Assembly: GCF_900176515.1 (NCBI RefSeq) | Contig: NZ_FWXV01000011.1 | Span: 372,001 to 436,000, forward strand | From: Kibdelosporangium aridum | GTDB lineage: Bacteria > Actinomycetota > Actinomycetes > Mycobacteriales > Pseudonocardiaceae | Direction of reading: 5' to 3' | DNA: 64,000 bases | Part shown: positions 60,863 through 64,000 of the stretch, piece after piece | Layout: every line of letters starts with the position of its first letter | Numbering within the stretch: position 1 is the stretch's first letter | Program-made: the position numbers and the translations under genes | The notes under the pieces: generated by a model | Told to the model about the DNA's origin: nothing | The model's input: only the letters and a program-made list of their open reading frames with translations | The model's database searches: none

Positions 60863-61305
60863 TGGGCAAGCACCCGGTCCAGCAGCGAGTCAAGCGTGAT
60901 CGCACCTTGCAGGACACCATCGGATTCCGCCACCGCGACAAGAGGAACACGCGTCCGCGCCATCACAGCGGCTACCTCGAGGACCGTCGCATCTGGATGG
61001 ACTACCGGCAGTTCGGGACGCTCACCCGGGAGAGATTCCTGGACGGTCCGCTCTCCCAGACCACGGAGGAACACGTCCGCGGCAGCCTCGTCAATGACTC
61101 GGGCGAGGTTGGGGTCGTCCTGGCAGTAGTGCGGCACCGCCAGCCGCAACACCTGTGTGCCCGCGAGGATCGTCCACGGTGCACCACGGTCGTCGACCAC
61201 GATCAGGCCTGGCAGGTCTTGGCCAGCCAGCAACCGCGCGGCTTCGATGACGGGTGTATCAGGCCGGACAGTCGGATAGCTCGACGCGAGTTCATGAGCA
61301 CGCAA
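60859..61305 (-). CDS. CBS-domain protein (paralogue)
   Basis: A 148-residue CBS-pair protein (VIEAARLLAGQDLPGLIVVDDRG, and VAAVMARTRVPLVAVAESDGV). I chose the TTG at 61305, eight bases after GGGAAGG, because its first residues line up with the paralogue at 55823. The frame is open to 61362. It overlaps the permease gene by four bases. Confidence 0.78.
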   Translation of the reverse strand: MRAHELASSYPTVRPDTPVIEAARLLAGQDLPGLIVVDDRGAPWTILAGTQVLRLAVPHYCQDDPNLARVIDEAAADVFLRGLGERTVQESLPGERPELPVVHPDATVLEVAAVMARTRVPLVAVAESDGVLQGAITLDSLLDRVLAQ

Positions 61306-61410
61306 CAGGAACACCTTCCCGCGGTCGGCAGCAACTACATCGCCGACCAGGCTTCCCGGCACACCTGCGGAGTACCTTAACCGATGCGGTCCACTCGAGC
61401 GCGACGAATC

Positions 61411-62565
61411 TCAGACCTGCAGTGGCCGCTCGGGCCAGTTCAGCAACCGCGCACCGAGAATCGCGGCCTCGAGGGTGAAGCGCTGCGCGGGGTCTCGTGG
61501 GTCCTGTCCGGTGAGCTGTTTGATCCGGTCGAGTCGATAGGTCAGGGCTCGAACGCTCAGGTACAGACGCCGAGCCGCCGCGGTGGCGTTGTCCCGTTCG
61601 GCGAAGTAGGCCGCCAGCGTCGCCAGTAGCGGTTGTGCACCGCCACGGACCTGATCGAGCGGGCCCAAGACAGTACCGACCAGGTCGATGATCGCCGCTC
61701 GGTCCCGGAACAGCACCTGGAACACCAGCAGGTCCGTGGCCTTCAGCACGCGGGTGTCCAAGCCCAACGACGCCGCGAGTTCGAGCGCGCCACGAGTTTC
61801 CTCGTAGGAGCGAAGGATCCCGCCCGGGCCGGGGTGGGGCCTGCCGACCGCGACCTGCCACGTCTGGCGCACGCCCAGGACGACATCCAGGTGACGGGCG
61901 AATTCCGCCGGCACGCCGGCGAGTGATCCGGGTGCGATGCACACCAGAAGCCCTTGTTTGGTCGTCACCAGGACTTCGCGTGTGTCGAACTGCCGCAGCA
62001 GAAGCGATTCGATGCGGCGAGTGACCGCGTCACCGTCGGTGAACGGCTCGTCTGCCTTCGCTGCCGTGACAACGTACGTACCCGCGAGGCGAAATCCGAA
62101 GCGCTCGGCCCGTTCGGCAAGGCGGCCCAAGTCGCTGCGGCCGTAGAACAGATCATCGATGAATTCGCGCCGCTCGGCCTCCTGTTGGCGCAGCGTCGAC
62201 CGCTGCGCCTCGTCGTACCCGTCGGCCAGTGCCACCACGGCATCGTCCGCGGCGCGCAGAATCGCTTCGGCGATCCTGGCGATCTCGCGCTTGTCCGAGG
62301 CCGACGCGACAGCGGGGAGCTCCCGCCACACCAGCCAGTTCGCGCTGAGGTAGAGATCGACGAGCGAACGCAGGGGAATGCCCTGTTCGGCCGCGCTCGC
62401 GCCAAGCGCACGGCGTGATTCCAGTTCGTCACGCGCCAGCCTGCGCCCGGTCACGCTCACCGCGTCCAGCATCTCGATGTATCCGGCCAGGTATTCCGAG
62501 GAGACGCCACCGGCATCCTGGGCGGCACGTCTGGTGACGGCGGGGACGTCGACTCGGTCGGTCAC
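61411..62565 (-). CDS. PucR/CdaR-family transcriptional regulator
   Basis: A 384-residue regulator. The C-terminal 70 residues are the PucR helix-turn-helix (PF13556), with AAYFAERDNATAAARRLYL and SVRALTYRLDRIKQLTG. The middle is a GGDEF-like PucR sensor segment. The GTG at 62565 follows AAGGAGG. It is divergent from the GH15-like gene and lies next to a 19-bp palindrome (62585-62603) that recurs upstream of NfeD. Regulation of both is likely. Confidence 0.85.
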   Translation of the reverse strand: MTDRVDVPAVTRRAAQDAGGVSSEYLAGYIEMLDAVSVTGRRLARDELESRRALGASAAEQGIPLRSLVDLYLSANWLVWRELPAVASASDKREIARIAEAILRAADDAVVALADGYDEAQRSTLRQQEAERREFIDDLFYGRSDLGRLAERAERFGFRLAGTYVVTAAKADEPFTDGDAVTRRIESLLLRQFDTREVLVTTKQGLLVCIAPGSLAGVPAEFARHLDVVLGVRQTWQVAVGRPHPGPGGILRSYEETRGALELAASLGLDTRVLKATDLLVFQVLFRDRAAIIDLVGTVLGPLDQVRGGAQPLLATLAAYFAERDNATAAARRLYLSVRALTYRLDRIKQLTGQDPRDPAQRFTLEAAILGARLLNWPERPLQV

Positions 62566-62584
62566 GATGAGAACCTCCTTCGTT

Positions 62585-62603
62585 GTTGCCGGTATCCGGC
62601 AAC
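62585..62603. promoter_or_regulatory. PucR-type palindrome, copy 1
   Basis: GTTGCCGG-TAT-CCGGCAAC is a perfect 8+3+8 palindrome. It lies between the PucR and GH15-like genes, 20 bp upstream of the PucR start. The core recurs at 63620-63636. Confidence 0.72.
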
Positions 62604-62671
62604 CAACTGGCCTTGACCGTAGCCGGAACAGCGCCTAGTCCGCCGCGCGGGCCGCGGCGACCATCGAACCC

Positions 62672-63619
62672 GTGCGTCCTGCGACTACTCCACTGCCCGC
62701 CGCCGACCACGGGCTCATCGGCGACGGCCACGAATGGGCCCTCGTCGGCCGGGACGGCTCGATCCGTCATATGTCCGTCTCGCAAGACGGAGACGCGCTT
62801 GTCGTCGACGACCAGAGCTTCGTGATCACCGTTGAGCACCTCCACGGCAGCAGGCAGTACTACTTGCCAGACACCAATGTCCTGGTCACCGAGATGCACG
62901 GCCCGGCCGGCGTGGTGGAGGTGACCGACGCCTTCACTGTGCGTCCTCCTGCAGACCGCATCGGCGAACCTCCAGTCCCCCGTGGAGAGCTGTTGCGATA
63001 CCTCCGTGTGCTGGAAGGTCACGTCACCCTGTGCGTGGAAAGCACCTTTCACGTGATCACCGACCGGCAGTTGGGGGCACCAATCACCGTGGCGGCGGGC
63101 GAGGATCTGTGGTTTCTGCTGCGCTGGAACGACAGTTGCCCGCCCTTCCCACCTGAGCGCCTGATCGACGACACGGCCGCCGCGTGGCGACGTTGGACCG
63201 ACGCGATCACGTATCAAGGTCCGCACGACCACATGGTCCGCCGATCCGCCTTGCTGTTGCAGGGAATCAGCCGTTCCGGGTCTGCTGAAGCGGCAGCCGC
63301 CTTCCACGCGATCGGCTTGGTCGATGAGGCCGACGGCGGCGACAACGCCTTCCGCAGTCAACCGTTCGAACCGTTGCGAGAAGGGCACTGTGCTCTTGTG
63401 CGCTATGGCTACCTACTCGTCGAGAACCTGCTCGGCCAAGGCTTGGTCGAGCAAGCCGACATGCTGTACGAGGCACTCAGCGCCACAGCGAACTCCCTTG
63501 GCCTGCACGGCGAACGCACCAACCCGGCGACCGGGCGGATCCTGGATTGCTTCCCAGCACCCGCTACGCACGTCGCAGCGATCAGCAGCGCTGTCGCGCT
63601 GACCAAAGCGGCGCGTTGA
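62672..63619 (+). CDS. GH15-like protein lacking the catalytic core
   Basis: A 315-residue protein. Residues about 1-150 match the N-terminal (trehalase-like) domain of GH15 glucoamylase/trehalase proteins, with DHGLIGDGHEWALVGRDGS, and W..W near 170-178. After YQGPHDHMVRRSALLLQGI the usual 250-residue catalytic centre (including the RDA and Glu residues) is absent; the sequence jumps to a typical GH15 C terminus (LVENLLGQGLVEQADMLYEA, then GRILDCFPAPATHVAAIS). The deletion is in frame. It cannot be a normal glucosidase. The GTG start at 62672 lacks a clear site. Confidence 0.75.
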   Translation: MRPATTPLPAADHGLIGDGHEWALVGRDGSIRHMSVSQDGDALVVDDQSFVITVEHLHGSRQYYLPDTNVLVTEMHGPAGVVEVTDAFTVRPPADRIGEPPVPRGELLRYLRVLEGHVTLCVESTFHVITDRQLGAPITVAAGEDLWFLLRWNDSCPPFPPERLIDDTAAAWRRWTDAITYQGPHDHMVRRSALLLQGISRSGSAEAAAAFHAIGLVDEADGGDNAFRSQPFEPLREGHCALVRYGYLLVENLLGQGLVEQADMLYEALSATANSLGLHGERTNPATGRILDCFPAPATHVAAISSAVALTKAAR

Positions 63620-63637
63620 TTGCCGGGTTCCGGCAAC
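63619..63637. promoter_or_regulatory. PucR-type palindrome, copy 2
   Basis: TTGCCGG-GTT-CCGGCAA (63620-63636) shares its arms and the following CCAA with the site at 62585-62603. It begins at the GH15-like stop codon and precedes NfeD by 83 bp, suggesting common regulation of both genes. Confidence 0.68.
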
Positions 63638-63719
63638 CAAACAGCCGTCAGTGTGGCCGTGTGACCACCTTGTTCAACCGGATCCCACGCACGACCATGG
63701 AGCACAGGGAGGCGTCGCC

Positions 63720-64000
63720 ATGGACGAATGGGTCATCTGGCTGATCTTCGCGGTGGTACTGGTCGTCGCCGAGATCTTCACCCTCACTGCCGCACTCGGC
63801 GTACTGGGCGCGGCCGCGCTCGTCACCGCCGTGTCCGCCGCGTTCCTGCCACTGCCCTTCCAGCTCATCGTCTTCACCGCCGCGGCGACAGCGGGTGTGA
63901 TCCTTATCCGGCCGATCGCGTTGCGGCACATGCACAGGCCCCAACTCGAACGGTTCGGAGTGGACGCTCTGGTCGGCAAACCCGCCTACGTCCTCGAAGA
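63720..64000 (+). CDS. NfeD-like membrane protein (partial)
   Basis: The first 93 codons of an NfeD-type protein. It has two or three N-terminal helices (EWVIWLIFAVVLVVAEIF, then ALGVLGAAALVTAVSAAF) and the start of the OB-fold (FGVDALVGKPAYVLEE). GGGAGG precedes the ATG at 63720. NfeD proteins work with flotillin-like membrane proteins, which would lie to the right of the window. It is probably controlled by the palindrome at 63619-63637. Confidence 0.82.
   Translation, partial: MDEWVIWLIFAVVLVVAEIFTLTAALGVLGAAALVTAVSAAFLPLPFQLIVFTAAATAGVILIRPIALRHMHRPQLERFGVDALVGKPAYVLE

Overview
The window reads as a chromosomal segment of a high-GC actinomycete, most likely a filamentous member of the Pseudonocardiaceae (inference). 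The pointers are GC-rich third codon positions, GTG/TTG starts, SARP and PucR regulators, MmyB-type XRE regulators, a DUF3558-type lipoprotein, a PF04672 S-adenosyl methyltransferase, and several single-component regulators divergent from small operons. I saw no rRNA, tRNA, CRISPR array, insertion sequence or phage module. It looks like accessory/stress territory rather than core housekeeping.

0-21 kb: the 3' end of a SnoaL-tailed ECF sigma factor, an MFS exporter, a lipoprotein/SDR operon facing an XRE regulator, an NAD(P)-dependent dehydrogenase facing an MFS-amidohydrolase operon, a DUF2238 membrane protein, and a small MerR regulator followed by a gene-poor stretch (9.2-10.0 kb). Next come a CGNR zinc-finger protein facing a DinB-like/aminotransferase operon across a strong inverted repeat, an AKR-XRE operon, a SnoaL-like exported protein facing a HATPase-LuxR hybrid, an SDR relic, and a LacI repressor facing an AhpD-like/thioredoxin reductase operon across two palindromic operators.

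20-34 kb: a SARP regulator and a small exported protein (both with TTA codons), a membrane-anchored HTH protein, a second small MerR facing a conserved small protein across a palindrome-bearing consensus promoter, a J-domain protein, an HtrA-like lipoprotein protease, a methyltransferase, a cytochrome P450-hydrolase pair, an AraC regulator behind a 15-bp inverted repeat, an AKR, a TetR-methyltransferase operon, and a P450 facing a TetR.

34-38.5 kb: an arsenic module with ArsR facing ArsM, and an ArsO-like flavoprotein facing an ArsR-GNAT fusion. Both divergent promoters carry ATCGA-N6-TCGAT operators, and the proteins have unusual cysteine clusters.

38-54 kb: a nuclease-fold protein, small lipoprotein and membrane genes, LysR/MFS, a PPOX protein, a PadR-membrane protein pair, two GT4 glycosyltransferases, a fatty-acid desaturase, DUF5994 and DUF998 proteins, and a two-gene unit of a 52-aa peptide plus an ATP-grasp ligase that could be a peptide-modification system.

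54-64 kb: an ion-transport region. An NhaP antiporter is followed by a CBS-protein/NhaD-ArsB-type permease pair. A paralogous CBS/permease pair lies inverted about 2 kb away, with a GbsR-monooxygenase operon between them. A PucR regulator follows, then a GH15-like protein lacking its catalytic centre, and the start of an NfeD gene. Two near-identical palindromes upstream of the last two genes suggest a small PucR regulon.
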